A DNA stretch of 64,000 nucleotides from Antedon mediterranea (GCF_964355755.1 NC_092670.1:37249795-37313794), one strand, 5' to 3'; positions 49,820 through 62,334 are shown, numbered from the stretch's first letter. Numbers and translations are program-made. Notes: generated from the letters alone by a model not told the origin.

Positions 49820-52276
49820 CTAGAGGAGAACCATTCGGAGAACATACCCGGATGGAATACGCAAGCGGCTAGGTGACAACTACAGAATGCTTACAAACAG
49901 CTTGTGAAAGCGGCAGACACGACGCCAGATATTGACGACACTATGCATTGTTTATTAGCTTTAGCTATTGCCAAAGTAACAAATAAAACATAGGTTTCCA
50001 TTTGTCATGTCGGCCATTTTTGTGAGATTTTAAAGTACTTTTGCAGTTATCTTCCGAATAATTAATTATTATCTTACCAGCAAAATTATTTATAAATGAA
50101 GAAAAAATTAATAAAATATAGACGTTTTAACAAACATCTGGTAAAATTGTATTTATTTTGCATTGCATGTACTATACAGTACAACAAGCAATGAAATAAA
50201 AATGGTACTTATTCTAAAATTATAAATTAAATAGTTCACAACAATCGTCGTTATCTAGTGTATTGTGCTTTAAATTGAATGCGTCGAACCACATTCTCAT
50301 TTATAGTAAAATAACAACAGTGTTTTACTACTAAATGTCGGGTTTATATTACCTTCGCCGTTAGCGTATTCTGTTTTCTCAACGCGAAAATTAAAAGCGT
50401 AAAAACATGTTAAATATGTAATTTTTGTAGAAAAGATTTTAACTAATTTTGTCTAACTAACACGGATTCTTACTCATGGTACAGTGGTATAAGATTTCAG
50501 GTACAAACCGGTGCAATGTTATAAATAATTTGCACAAATATTAATTGGTGCCCCACCTCCTCCTTCTCGTATTGATCGAAATGTTTTTTTAATAACACCA
50601 CTGTATTAATAAAAGGAATGTTTCTTTTTTGAACACAATAAATTAATTCCATTCACTGGAATTCAAATAAGAATTTTTTTCTTTCTTTGTGTTGTGTAAC
50701 TAGTTTTTCAGTTCACTTTTTTCATGTTTGTTTGTATCGTCCTAATTTTTTTACCATGAAAACATTTTTGTCTAAAGCGAAGAAAAAAGAAATTTAAGTT
50801 AATTGTTTAAGAAAAAAATTCTAGTAAAATGAGAGATTCTTTTTCAGGAAAGTGGTCTAGAAAGGTAAAGTAAATGCCTAAAAACCGCTACAAAACTTTA
50901 TATGCTTTATCTTTCTTTTTTATAAAAAAATACAAGCTCAAGTAGTATACATATGAAACGCCATATGTGCCACAATATTTATCTTTTTACTGATATCAAA
51001 ACTCAGTCTGGATCCCAGTCTAGCATGGCTTACACTGCTCTGTAATAGCTCGTAAGAATAAAATGTGATCATCATGATTAAAACATTTTCTGGAAGCTAT
51101 TGGATTGTAGATACAAATTCATGTGAACATATTGCCAATCGGATGATGTGACGTCATATGGCCACTTGACTTTAAAAAGTCGTATTTTTATCTTTTGCGT
51201 CATAGTTCATTTACATTTAAAAGATCGTGCATTGATATTTCACGTATTCAAATTTCTTCTACACGTTAATGTTTTTTTGCTGAGATAATTTCCTTCCGAA
51301 ATTGCTACCTTTGCTTTTCATTTTGAAACAGTTGACGTGTTAAAAATTGGAATAAATAGCGAGTCCCATAATTTCACCTATTCTATACTGTATGTGATAT
51401 GTATACAGATTATTCTATTTCACCTACCCTTGAACATTAAACACACATCATTATTGAGTCACTTTAAGTCACTACTCAAAACTCGCCTTTTCTGATTTTG
51501 TCTACAGCGCCATGAGCAATGAATGTTGGAATGGCGCTATATAAATCGAACGATTGATTGTGTATACAGTACTATATGACGCATTAAAACATATCATATT
51601 CTTCAGTTCAGGTCATAATGCCATAATCTTTTTCTGTGTGCAATATTCCAACGTATGACGTGCACGTGGCGTTTGTCGTGCGGATAACTAACTCGTCTAA
51701 GTGACGAGTTTCATGTCTAGTTATATGCTGTGTTTGTATTTCATTATTGAAAAGTACAAGTTGATAATGAAGGCACTCATAACCATGTTTATAGCCAAAG
51801 AATTTTATTACAGTATATAAATATTTTTTTGTAAAAAGGTGTCAACAATTGAGCACACATAACTTGTTTTAAGTAAACTATTGCACAATTTCAATTTGTT
51901 TTCAATTTGAAACTGTCTTATTGGTAGTTTGTTTCTAATGACTAATACTCATATATATATATTGTACTGTATGTACTTCTAATGACACTTGTACCCTTTT
52001 CACACTGCATAAATTGTAACATATTTTGATGTCTTCAATTAAATTTTCATACATGCAAAATTTAATTCTTATTTGCATAATGTACAATGTTTTTCTTTGA
52101 ATTCTCTGGAGATTTCCACAAAATTTCCATCACACTGCGCAACTTTGATAACTTGTTGCAGATGTAAAAAGGGTATTGGATTTAACAGACATTCTCCCTA
52201 TGCTCAGCAGCTACACCACCTGTACCAGCCACCTGGTTTTTACACCTCATAATTGTTCACTACATTTCAAATGTCA
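49820..52276. other. Convergent spacer between CLK and archease 3' ends
   Basis: Only a LINE 3' end (51430-51560) is recognised. An AATAAA at about 49981 is a candidate CLK polyadenylation signal, with others further on. Confidence 0.5.
51430..51560 (+). mobile_element. 3' end of a non-LTR retrotransposon (LINE or LINE-tailed SINE)
   Basis: One frame reads SHFKSLLKTRLF followed by a stop, the usual C-terminal signature of L2/CR1-like ORF2 proteins. It is followed by GCGCCATGAGCA and ATGGCGCTATATAAATC, the recurring 3' tail of such elements, then an ATTGATTG end. Too short to classify further. Confidence 0.55.
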
Positions 52277-55200
52277 TTAAATATCAATGATGACATGTAT
52301 ATCATTGGTCGTTCGATCAGTATGAATTTGCATATTCGAATAAGTTATTGCCTTCACTTCTGTTCCCTGAAAGAATTGTAAAAGAGTTTGTGACAGAGCT
52401 GCAGGCAGAAACTATGGAAAAACCTAGTTGTAAAAGTTTAGGTCTCCGACTAAAATAATAATAAGTAGTACAGTATCATTGTATAGTGACGATTTCAGTA
52501 CATTCTAAGGGCTGCCATTGTTGCATATTATACTAGCCAACTTAATGGATTGGCTAGTAAAATAATGGTGGACACCATAACAACGATAAAGTATTATAGT
52601 GAAGTCTCCCATTGTTTTCTTGACCTTAATATGACCTTATCGCTTAGTCCATTATATTTAGAGGGTTTTTAAATACCTACCTGAGGGTGTTTGCTAAGGT
52701 CAAAGGTTTCACCAAACCTGAAAAGATAAAAATATCAAATGCTGTAATCAAATCCGTCCTTGCTCAGCAGGTTTTCCATTCTTATCAATGAAAGTGATAT
52801 ATCTAACAATAACTGGTTCAAATAAACTGGTATTGTTTTGTGGCTATTTGAAACATTTAAGTCATAATTATACCCTATTGCTTGTATCTTGAAATTTGTC
52901 TTGTCAAACTCCACTATTTGTACTTTCTGCAAAAACAAAATGTAAATAAAACGATTTAAGTATGTATATTCTCAGAATTTTCCCTGTTTATACAGTACAG
53001 TACTTGATTACAGCGCTTAAAGACCCCTTCCCTGCAATTTTGGACGTTTTTTGGAAAATAATACATATATATCACTTTAAAAACATTAAACCATGTCATT
53101 CCTTGTCTTAAATGTACGTTTTATGGTAAATTATGATAAAAAGTGAGAAACAATGCACTACCTAAGTAGCTCGCGGCGATCGACCTCTCGTGGACGGTCT
53201 CAGGCCTAGCCTAGCTAGGCTTAGTTTTGTAGGCCTAGCTGGTAAACATCGGTAACGTACGAACATCGTACGCTAGCTATATACCTAGCCTGCTAGCCTG
53301 ACGTTGTATAGTTGCTGCATTAATTGTCTTTCTATTTTTGCCAGACTCCGTTGATACAAATTGGGGAAAACCCGGTATTTTCGCTGAAAAGTTAGGAGTC
53401 TTCCATTTGTTTTGGCTTCACGATCGATCGAAAAGTGGGCGAATTACAGGTGAAAAACAACAATATCAATCCGCGCGCAATGCATTTTGGGATTTATAGC
53501 GGGCCGCTATAATTATTAAAATCGATTTATTTTTCACATTTTTAACCGTTTAAAGACGAAAAAAGTTATCGCAATAGGACCATATAGTATTATTTTTACA
53601 TTAAATATAGTTTGTGATCTTAAATTAGATCTAAAAAACGTAGGGAATGGGGCTTTAAGTTTCTCTGTTTGCCAATGTATATATTCACTCCATCCATGAG
53701 ATGTGTTGTATTATATATCCCTTAAATTATTTTAATTGAAATGGATTACTTACCCTTGGTATAAAAAAAGGATCGGCGGAGAATAAGAACAAAAACTCAT
53801 CCAGAAAATGGAAAAGCAAAGATAACAAATCATACCCTGTAAAAGAATTCAATTATTAATAAAGCTCTGTCTACACTATCAAATGTATATACTGATATAA
53901 TGTATTGACACTACCATATATGGACATGATGATGTCATATCACTACCATATTTTGGCATGTCACAACCGTATTTGGGCACATCACACTTTTTTTTGTCAA
54001 ACTAGTTTGATAGTGTAGACTTAAGAAACAATTTCTATTTTTATAAATAATTAAAATATAAATATACAGTGTAATGTCCAATTATCCATTACTGTTTTCA
54101 TCTTATTAGATCTCGTCAGTGCAGCTACAGTTTAAAAATATTAAATGCAATATATATTATACAATTGTATTTATAATGTTTAGGTTTAACAAGACTTAAA
54201 GATCTACTTATTTGGCTGTGTCTTTGATGCATCATGTCTGTCAATAATTTGAGAGAATTGTACCTTCTGCCTCAATGGACTTGCTCTGCTTAACCTCTAC
54301 TGTATCAATCTCCGTCATGTATCCGAACATTGCCATTGCAACCTAAAACAAATCTTAACATTTGTTACAATGAACTGTGATTATATTTGTATAGGACATT
54401 ATACCAAAGTATTAGTTTCCAGGAATGTTTTCCGCTTGTCTGTAACTGTGTGCTTTCCATAGTTAGGGGTCTGGTCTACCATAAGTGTAAATTGCATGTA
54501 GATGTACAGTATTGGGTTCGAATCCCATGAGTCACTTCTTTTTACTTTATAGTGAGAGAGATTATTTAGAGGGTTAGGTTAAGTTATATTTAGGAAGCAG
54601 TTCGATATTTCTAATAAAATGTTCATTATACCAATGTGAAAAGATTTACCTGTTCAAAGGATTCTTCAAGTGAATCTCCCCCTATATGTTATGGGTTAAG
54701 TTTATAACTTTACATACTTTTTCATTATCTAATTTTTGCTCAGCAATTTTCAGGCATTTAGTATTTTATTTTTAAATTTTATATCGCACATTTATCAGAT
54801 GAAAGAGAGCTTTCCATTTGCGATGACCTAGGAATATAGTTCAGTACATTGCATACATATAGATTCATTGACTACTAGGTCTAAGCAACGACCAGGTCAT
54901 CGCAAATCGATAGCCCCCTCTATTGATTTTCTCAAATATAGAACACTGTTAAACCATGGAGGTATTATTTTATACCTCCATGGTTAAACCCTGTTTCCAT
55001 AGCTGTAATCCAATGAAGTGTCTGCTTTAAAAAGGATACACGAGTGTAGTCTGTAAGAAAATTAAAATTAGGTTGATCAAAAACAATAAAATACTAGGCG
55101 GCATAACTAGGCCTGTTTTTATTTATTAATCTAGGCCTAATGGCGCTAGTTAGTAGTACTGTAGTGTCGGTAGGCTATTTGTTCTGCTGTGGGCAGCCAT

Positions 55201-55859
55201 GACAAAATGAGTTTTTTTGTTTACTTACTGGACATCTGCTGTGTGATCTAAATCTATAAACAAAAAATGTTAAAAGTGTTAATTTTGTATGATTCTGTAA
55301 CTTAATTAATTTAAATAATGAATGATTCCGATTCAGTAATCTTCAGCTGCGGCTGGTTTGTTTCGCTACATTGTCTGAAACAGCCTATCTATGACCTAGG
55401 CTACCCCATTTATATTTTATCGGCTTTGATTTTTATAAGCAGACTTTTTTTCCCAAACCTTGTCTTCAGAGAGACTATGAGTTTTATGACTCTATGAATA
55501 TGATAAATCGGTTATGCAATAAAATATTTGTAAACAATCAAATCTGTTGGCCGTTTGGAGAATTCACGAAAAAACTAAGTTTTCAAAAAATAATTGCATA
55601 TAAAATTACATTTTTTGTAATTTATTTTATATATTATATCAACATTGGCAATATCGATACAATTATGTTTATTTGGGCCGAATCGTCTCACCTGCCCGAA
55701 TCGTCCCGGCTCGGGCGGCGCGCGGCCTAGTAAAGAGAACACAAAAGGGAGGGCTAGGCCTAGGCTAACATACTCACATTCATATTTGCGTTTTGGATAT
55801 TGTTCCGATTTTTCTAGTTTATTCACATTTGAACCCAGTGGTTCTGCAACGCCTGCCAT
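52277..55859 (-). CDS. ZBTB8OS: Archease (tRNA ligase activator), complete, nine exons with an 11-nt microexon
   Basis: Exons in transcript order: 55778-55859, 55229-55253, 55040-55050, 54650-54681, 54264-54342, 53754-53836, 52874-52926, 52681-52717, 52277-52366. GT/AG borders and phases give 163 aa (human 167). Diagnostic segments: YEYLDHTADVQLHSWGDSLE (residues 26-45), MAMFGYMTEIDTVEV, LLFHFLDEFLFLFSADPFFI, GFGETFDLSKHPQGTEVKAI and the C-terminal VIIDI. Archease promotes guanylylation and turnover of the RtcB/HSPC117 RNA ligase with DDX1, in tRNA splicing and XBP1 mRNA joining. The DHTAD aspartates (D30, D34) and terminal IDI belong to its conserved metal-site region. The start at 55859 gives a compact N-terminus; an in-frame ATG 13 codons upstream (55898) is an alternative. 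The gene converges on CLK and diverges from the SLC16-like gene. Confidence 0.95.
53016..53660. mobile_element. 645-bp element with short inverted ends in an archease intron
   Basis: The left end CTTAAAGACCCCTTCCCTGC and right end GTAGGGAATGGGGCTTTAAG are inverted repeats with a few mismatches. The interior is more GC-rich (CTCGCGGCGATCGACCTCTC and several TAGGCCTA-like motifs) than flanking DNA. No ORF. It looks like a non-autonomous DNA transposon. Confidence 0.6.
53859..54024. mobile_element. Family-1 MITE near an archease acceptor
   Basis: TAAAGCTCTGTCTACACTAT ... CTAGTTTGATAGTGTAGACTTA. It lies about 20 bp upstream (transcript sense) of the acceptor of exon 53754-53836. Confidence 0.9.
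54450..54540 (+). repeat. tRNA-like sequence, possible SINE head or tRNA pseudogene
   Basis: ATTGGGTTCGAATCCCAT forms a good T-arm, with an A-box-like AGTTAGGGGTCTGGTCTA about 55 bp upstream. The anticodon arm and acceptor stem do not fold convincingly. Lies in an archease intron. Confidence 0.3.
54795..54925. repeat. Short foldback repeat in an archease intron
   Basis: CTTTCCATTTGCGATGACCT and CAGGTCATCGCAAATCGATAG are inverted around about 60 bp. Confidence 0.55.
54948..54991. repeat. Hairpin AACCATGGAGGTAT
   Basis: GTTAAACCATGGAGGTATTA / TATACCTCCATGGTTAAAC form an almost perfect 18-bp stem. A related hairpin is at 57381-57420. Confidence 0.8.
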
Positions 55860-57065
55860 ACTTATCTGCCCTCCTTCAAGTAAATAAATACATGTCAAGA
55901 AACAAAAGTTATTTAATTATTTCTGTCGCGCACGCTGTTTCACAACATTTTGCAATGTATGAATAGTTTTACAACTATGGGACGACAGAGGTGCCATTTG
56001 AAATTTGTGTAGCCTAACTTTTCGTGTGAAGCAGATGTTCCAATAGTTGTAACTGCAAATGCTACCGGCAAATTACACAGTTGCAGTACAGTATATTTAT
56101 TGTATATAGACAAGACAACAAAGTAACATTTCCGTTCTTATTTTACATAAAATAAAGAGTAAACAGGTAATATAAAATTGATCTTAATTTCATTTTAATT
56201 TGGATCTTTAAAGAATTAAAAAGGCATGATAAAAACGTCATTTCAAGATAAATTAACCGAACTACTAAAAGCGGTCATTTTTACCACGTCTACTGCCAGG
56301 AGACCTGGGATTGTGATTTATAAATCTAGATATTATTTATTTTTTTATCCCTTGCGTTGCATCTCAATGAAGCCTGAAACCACGCCTATTGGCGTTAAAA
56401 ACATTCCTGAACAATCCTGTTGGCGCCTCAATTTAATTTCACAGCGCTAAGACAAAGGAAAATCCCGTCAAACACCTGATTTCTGCTTCACTGAAATTTT
56501 TGTTATGAACAAGTAGGCCTAACTGGACCGCCCCTGAGAGAAGCTTGCTTATGTGTTCACCCCATGTGCACCTTATATAGGCCTACCCAGCGGCCTCCCT
56601 TGCTCACATATTGGGTGAGATATATGTCAAGGTCATAGATTATCTAGTCATGTTTTTTATCCGGGTGAGCGACAGGACAACAATCTTCACAATTTACGTT
56701 GAAAAACAACGATATGTTGTCGCCTTGAAAATTATATTTTTTTCTACATTTTTTGTGAGGCAATATGTTCCATTTTAATGTCACATAATTGGAATGTATT
56801 TATCTAAACTGTAATTTAAAACAATAAATATCCGTTAGCAATTCTTAATCAGATGTTTATTTGTAATCTACATACTATAACCATTTATATTGAATAAACA
56901 GGCTATTTTAAAGCCAAATTGCGTTGGAATTAATATTGTTATGAATTATGAATTATTTATAATTTAATTATAACATATCGAATACAAATCATTTAGGAAA
57001 CGAAGGTATCTTTATAAATCGTATGATCTGTACTAACATTGGATCACCACCAGGATGTGTTTAAC

Positions 57066-57084
57066 ACCCCCCCCCCCCCCCCCC
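57066..57084. repeat. Poly-C tract
   Basis: A run of about 20 C between the archease and SLC16-like genes; a likely sequencing length ambiguity. Confidence 0.9.
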
Positions 57085-57380
57085 TTATTTATACTCTCCA
57101 CCAATCACTGTAAGTCGATAATTAATAACATATTAACACTTAACACTTAAAATAATATGCCGATGACACCGCCATGAGTTGGCCTATTAAAGAGTAGAGT
57201 GTGAAACAGAATATCATTATGAGATTAATGCAATTGGTGTAGGTCTAAGGTAAATTACCTCTGCTAAATGAAAAGAAAAGCAAAGAAATAATTGATTTTC
57301 GAAAGAACTTCACTTCACTGGCGAAATGAGCGAAAACCAGATTACAAATGTATATACTATAGCGGGCCGGATCACTTATT

Positions 57381-57420
57381 TAGTTAACCCATGGAGCTAT
57401 TTAATAGCTCCATGGTTAAC
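57381..57420. repeat. Hairpin AACCCATGGAGCTAT
   Basis: GTTAACCCATGGAGCTATT / AATAGCTCCATGGTTAAC; same core and layout as 54948-54991, suggesting a small repeat family. Confidence 0.8.
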
Positions 57421-58189
57421 CTATGTAACAAACTTATAGTTACCGTACTAAGGCCACGAAAATATGTGAAGATTTAAATGATCCTTTATATTATATGGGG
57501 CCTATACTATATAAAATGAGATCAAAAAATGACTTAACTTGCTGAGACCATGCAATAGTCTGACAAAGAGATATTTGTATTCATTTGTACCGTCGTATTC
57601 CATCAGATTTGGACGTATAATGTTGTCTGTATATACCATTTTGATGTTTTATATTTTAGTAAAATGTGTTTTAACCTAATGTTTTATATATTTTTATATT
57701 CTATGAAATTACACTTGAATAATATTCAAGTGTAAAATATATTATATTTTCCTTTTTACTGAGGATGAAATAAAATAAATTGAGACTGATTTAAGCAAGA
57801 TATATGGACGAACAAAAAAAAACAGCAAAAGATAATGATTACAAGAAATTAATGGAAATTTTAATTTAAGAAAGAAACTTAATAATAATAGCACAATACT
57901 GTATTATTATCGTTCTACATAGGCATACAGAGAGGAGACAGTTTGTCTCTGCTTAAATATGATAGTATATTAATAGTATCCTGTAGAGTTCAAATTGGAA
58001 ATGTAAACAATTTCAGACATGAACTAATTAATAAATTAATCTGTTAATATCTAAAAAAGATCATACTCAATTTACCAAAAAATGTCAGATTTTTTAAATA
58101 AACAGCTCCCTCAATGTATTAAATAATCAGTGACGCTATCTCTTCACCACCGCCTATTGCTAAAATGATAAATCAAGAGAGCAGACAAT

Positions 58190-58211
58190 TGACAGACAGA
58201 CAGACAGACAG
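58190..58211. repeat. (CAGA)n microsatellite in the transporter 5' region
   Basis: GACAGACAGACAGACAGACAG lies about 28 bp upstream of the SLC16-like start codon and would be in its 5' leader. Confidence 0.9.
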
Positions 58212-58238
58212 TAAAGTGGTGGATCTTGTTGAATTATA

Positions 58239-61200
58239 ATGTATACAAATTCACATCGAGGTTTAGCTTTGGTTGTAGCCGGTTTCTTTCTAAATTTGTG
58301 TGCGCTAGGAATCGCATTAAATTACAACATTCTTCATCTGAGGCTGCAAGAACAATTTAATGCAACGGCTAGTGAGATTGGTACTGTATTATTTTATTCA
58401 TTGTTATTTTTAGCCTTCATGATTTTTTCTTCATTCAAAAGAACTTTATCAACTTTGCTGCTCCTCGGTTTATTGATTTTATGCTTTGTCGATCTTTTGA
58501 GGAAAGAAAAAATGGAAAGAAGTAATATATTTGTTTAGTGACGCATATAAACCAGGGCTCTTCTCCATTTAAAATCCGAAAAAAATGTGAATAATATTTT
58601 TCTGGTTGTTGATTCTCGAAACCTAAAAAATTCTCAGAAGCAATTACTGAAACGAAGAATTGTTGTTCCACTCTGGAATATTAATAAATAATAACTAACT
58701 GATAATTTACCATTATCATAACAAACTAGTTAGGCATACTTAAAGTGTGGGGGACTGCAGTAGAGGCATAGATTGGAATGGTGTATTATAACTGATTTAT
58801 TGCCAACAAACAACATAAACATATCATTGACAAAAGGTGATAAAATATAGCTAAAGGAAACTACTCAAAGCTTAACACCAACTTGCATAAGAAATAATAT
58901 AATAATATTATTATTGCACAAACTACCAATCAACATCAGACAAACTCTCGGCTAGAATGTAGGAACCAAATCAATCGTGCAACAGAGAGGGGAAGATTTA
59001 TAATCACCACCGTTAATCAAATTATTAAATATCAAATTAAATCAAATAGAATATTAATTTGATATTTAATAATTTGATTATTTGTCACTTCTTAATTTTA
59101 AATTGGTTCCCACCTAAATCAAACTCTTTAAAACATATAAATACGAAACTTATATTGCAGGTACTGCTGGTGGAGTTGCTGTTGGTCTTTTCAATATTGC
59201 CTCCCCACTCACAACGTTTCTCTGTCAAGTGTGTAGCCCTCGGCATGTCGTAATCGTCGGAGTCGTCATGTGCGGATCAAGTCTCATCGTGTCTACCTTT
59301 TTGTCGCAGGCCAAAATTTTGATTTTCTCCTACGGAGTATTGTTTGGTTTAGGATCAAGTTTTGTACACATTCCTCCACTCTATCTACTGGTCTTCTACT
59401 TCTCTGGAAAGCGTTACAACCGAGCATGCGTTGCTGTTGTCACAGGAATAGGAGCAGGTAACTACATCCGGACATTATTCTGAAATATTTGAAATTTGTT
59501 TATTTAAATAGAAATCTTTTCATTTTATTCATTTATCAGGTGTTGCTATAACTTCGCCTTTACTGGAAAAATGCTTTTCGATTTATGGAATGTTCAACAC
59601 TTTACGAGTGTACGGTGCATGCACAATATTCATCGGATTGGCGGCGTCATTAGCAATGGCAAAACCAACATTGACACAATATACAAAGGTGCAATCAAAC
59701 ACTAAAGATGATCAGGTTAGGCCAGCTATATCTAACGAAATAAACTGCTCAGTGTCAACAGAGTTGAAGTCGAAACAAGATCAGAAAACAGAAACATGTA
59801 AATATAAAGAATTAACATTCTGCGAGGAGAAAACTTGCAAACTAATCTTGTTAGAGACGGGAAAGCCATCATTGAAACAAAATTGCAACGTTTCAATCTC
59901 AAACACCAACGACGACCAGGTTAGAAATAACGAAATTAACCATCCAGTGTCAACAGAGTTGCTGGAAGCAATACAAGCAAATAATGATGCTGAAATTAAT
60001 AAAGATGACGAATTGAATTTCAGCATAGAGAAAACTAGCAAAATAATCTTGTTAAAGACAATGTTAAGGAGTTCTAATTTTTGGATATGTCAGCCGATGT
60101 TTCTTCTTTATTCAATTGGAATCACATTCAGTTTTGTGGGTGCGGTAAGTATTGTCACTGCTATTACCGGTACGTAAGTAAATTAAACATACATAGGTCC
60201 TAGCGCCCTATATGTTTTTTTTTTGTTCTTACAGGCGAACTTTATGGATGAGAAAGGTATATCTTCAGAAGAAATTGCGCGCACATTGAGTTTCATGGGA
60301 TTTGGGAGTCTGATTACGCGCGTAGTTTTCGTGGTCATCGCAAGTTGTCTGCCAGTTTCGATCACATTCATTATTTCGATTTCGAATCTTCTTCTCTGTG
60401 TTCTTTCAATTTTTCTGACCCTTGACATTTCGAACACGTGTGTGACTGTGTTATTTATAGGTAAATTTATATAGGTTACATGACATGACATGACATGAAA
60501 CGAACAGAAGATGAACGTGATGTCGACGAAAAATGACTATTTTATGGCAATAATTAAGTTGACGACGACTAGTGGTGGTAATGACATGTATAGGCCTATA
60601 TATTCACTCTATTATAATATAATAATCCATATAAAATGATTAACATATCGTGGCCAGAGGCCAAATTGTAAGTAATTCTACAAATATACACAAAATCTCA
60701 CTAAAACACAGTCATAATCTCTAAAATTTAATATTGCGAAAAAAAAAACAAAAGAATCGCTGACACGAAGATAAGCCGGGAGCTTTTCTAAATCTAAGAA
60801 AGGGAGCTGACAGTTAATGGTGGAGAATTTATGATTTATATAAAATTGGCAATACCGATAGTTTGAAAAAGGTCTTAAATATATGAACATTACATTGATT
60901 TATTATTAACAGAATTAGCAATTGACTTATAATCTGCGAATGCCCACACTCGTGGCTGTGAATACCGTTGAATTTTTTAACACGATTACTGTACTAAAAT
61001 AAAATAATAGATTTATGCTTAACTACTGTATTTCCCTCTTAATCGCATTTCTAACTAAGCCTCTTCCATTCAACTTTATTGAAGGTAACTTGTCTCTTGT
61101 CAATGAGATCTCTCGATCGCATCAAGGCGTGGGTAACCCAGGGCTTATCAGAATTACGTATTTTAACAGTTTTAATATAGAAAACAATTTATCAACAGCA

Positions 61201-62334
61201 AATTAAAGTAGTTCATACAACTTGCCCATTTTAGATTGGGTGGTTAGACCCGGTGGTATTGGAACAGTCTCATATTAGAAATCTATCAGCCAAAGTTAAA
61301 TATTCTAGTGACAGATTATAATGACAATAACCAAAGTGTGACATAAACATTTTAAAGATAATAATAATAATAACTTTATTTGGATTGACGCTTTTGCAAT
61401 AGCGGCACAAACCAATCGGTAGTGCATCCTAACAGTAATTATAAAAACATCAAAATCAATATCAAAAGTATAGAATTTAACAAAATACAATCAAAATGCA
61501 TGAACAAGAAAAAAGAATTACAAAATTACAGTAATTACGTTTTGTTACTGGTAGAGCGAAAACTATGAATCTCATTTGATGCCCGTGTTGTCAATTCTGT
61601 CTGCAGGTCTCAGTGTACCGAGGGATCTCTGCTTGGTACTTGTACTGCCCATCTGCGTCGAATTGTTTGGGAAAAATATATCGATGGAGGCTTATTCGGT
61701 GGCTTACTGTTTCTTTGGTGTAGGGGCATTTGTGAGCCAAGGTCTAACAGGTAAATAAATTTACAGTATGCCCTACTCCTTATTTATTATTATGTATACA
61801 TATCATGTTATAACATTTATTATATATACTTTTTGAATTATTTTTTTCTGATGGAACTAGCATTAAAGCCCTATGGGCTTATTTAAGTTTCTCCAGCATA
61901 AGTCCATTCTTTTTTAAACAAAAATCTCATGTTATTACACAATGATGCATCTTATGAAAATAAAATTGAATATTACAAAAACTGATATACCTTATTAGGC
62001 ATTTGGGGGTTTTTAAAAATATTCTTCGAAAATAACTGCTGAACCTCCTAAGGACGATCATAGCATACTGATCAAAAAGTTTAAAAACTCAACAGTCCAG
62101 AGACCTATTACGTGGTTGTACTTTGAACTTGATACCATTAATTATATTGATTTGTGCAGCAAACCAAAATTAATTATATTTACCTTTCATCTTCTCTTTT
62201 TAGATGCCTTGTACAATCTAACTGGGTCGTACGATACGGCCCTATATGCATATGGTGTACTCTACTTTGTATGTGGACTTTCGTTTGGTGTTACTGTTTT
62301 GAAGTTGAGGAAAATGAAGCAAAGACAGAAATAA
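58239..62334 (+). CDS. SLC16 (monocarboxylate transporter)-like MFS transporter, complete
   Basis: Exons 58239-58380, 59161-59457, 59540-60144, 60235-60460, 61607-61750, 62204-62334; GT/AG with consistent phases; 514 aa. The protein has two sets of hydrophobic helices split by a long hydrophilic loop (about residues 188-325), the 6+6 MFS layout of SLC16. The segment LVFYFSGKRYNRACVAVVTG (about 122-141) matches the SLC16 TM5 signature, and the last exon DALYNLTGSYDTALYAYGV matches the family's end (LYDLTGSY). The usual TM1 motif (D/E)G(G/S)WGW is replaced by SHRGLALVVAGF, so substrate and coupling may differ from classical lactate carriers. The central loop contains two related copies of a roughly 55-60-residue unit. 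The exon 1 donor GTACTG is weak. Plasma-membrane location is expected; the substrate is unknown. A paralogue starts 0.9 kb downstream. Confidence 0.85.
59015..59079. repeat. 25-bp perfect inverted repeat in transporter intron 1
   Basis: AATCAAATTATTAAATATCA+AATTA is mirrored at 59054-59079 with a loop of about 15 bp. AT-only stem. Confidence 0.8.

Larger units (their letters stand above)
55860..58238. other. Divergent spacer between archease and SLC16-like genes
   Basis: No gene seen. Holds a partial family-2-like block near 56700-56800 (CCATTTTAATGTCACATAAT), poly-C, a hairpin, a 27-bp palindrome centred near 57722 and the (CAGA)n tract. Confidence 0.5.

Noticed and set aside
55031-55100. 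Longer archease exon running from 55050 to about 54985
   Set aside because: Reading on gives L-H-S-C-I-L-F with no family match, then a stop. The 11-nt exon with a GTATCC donor restores the conserved sequence exactly.
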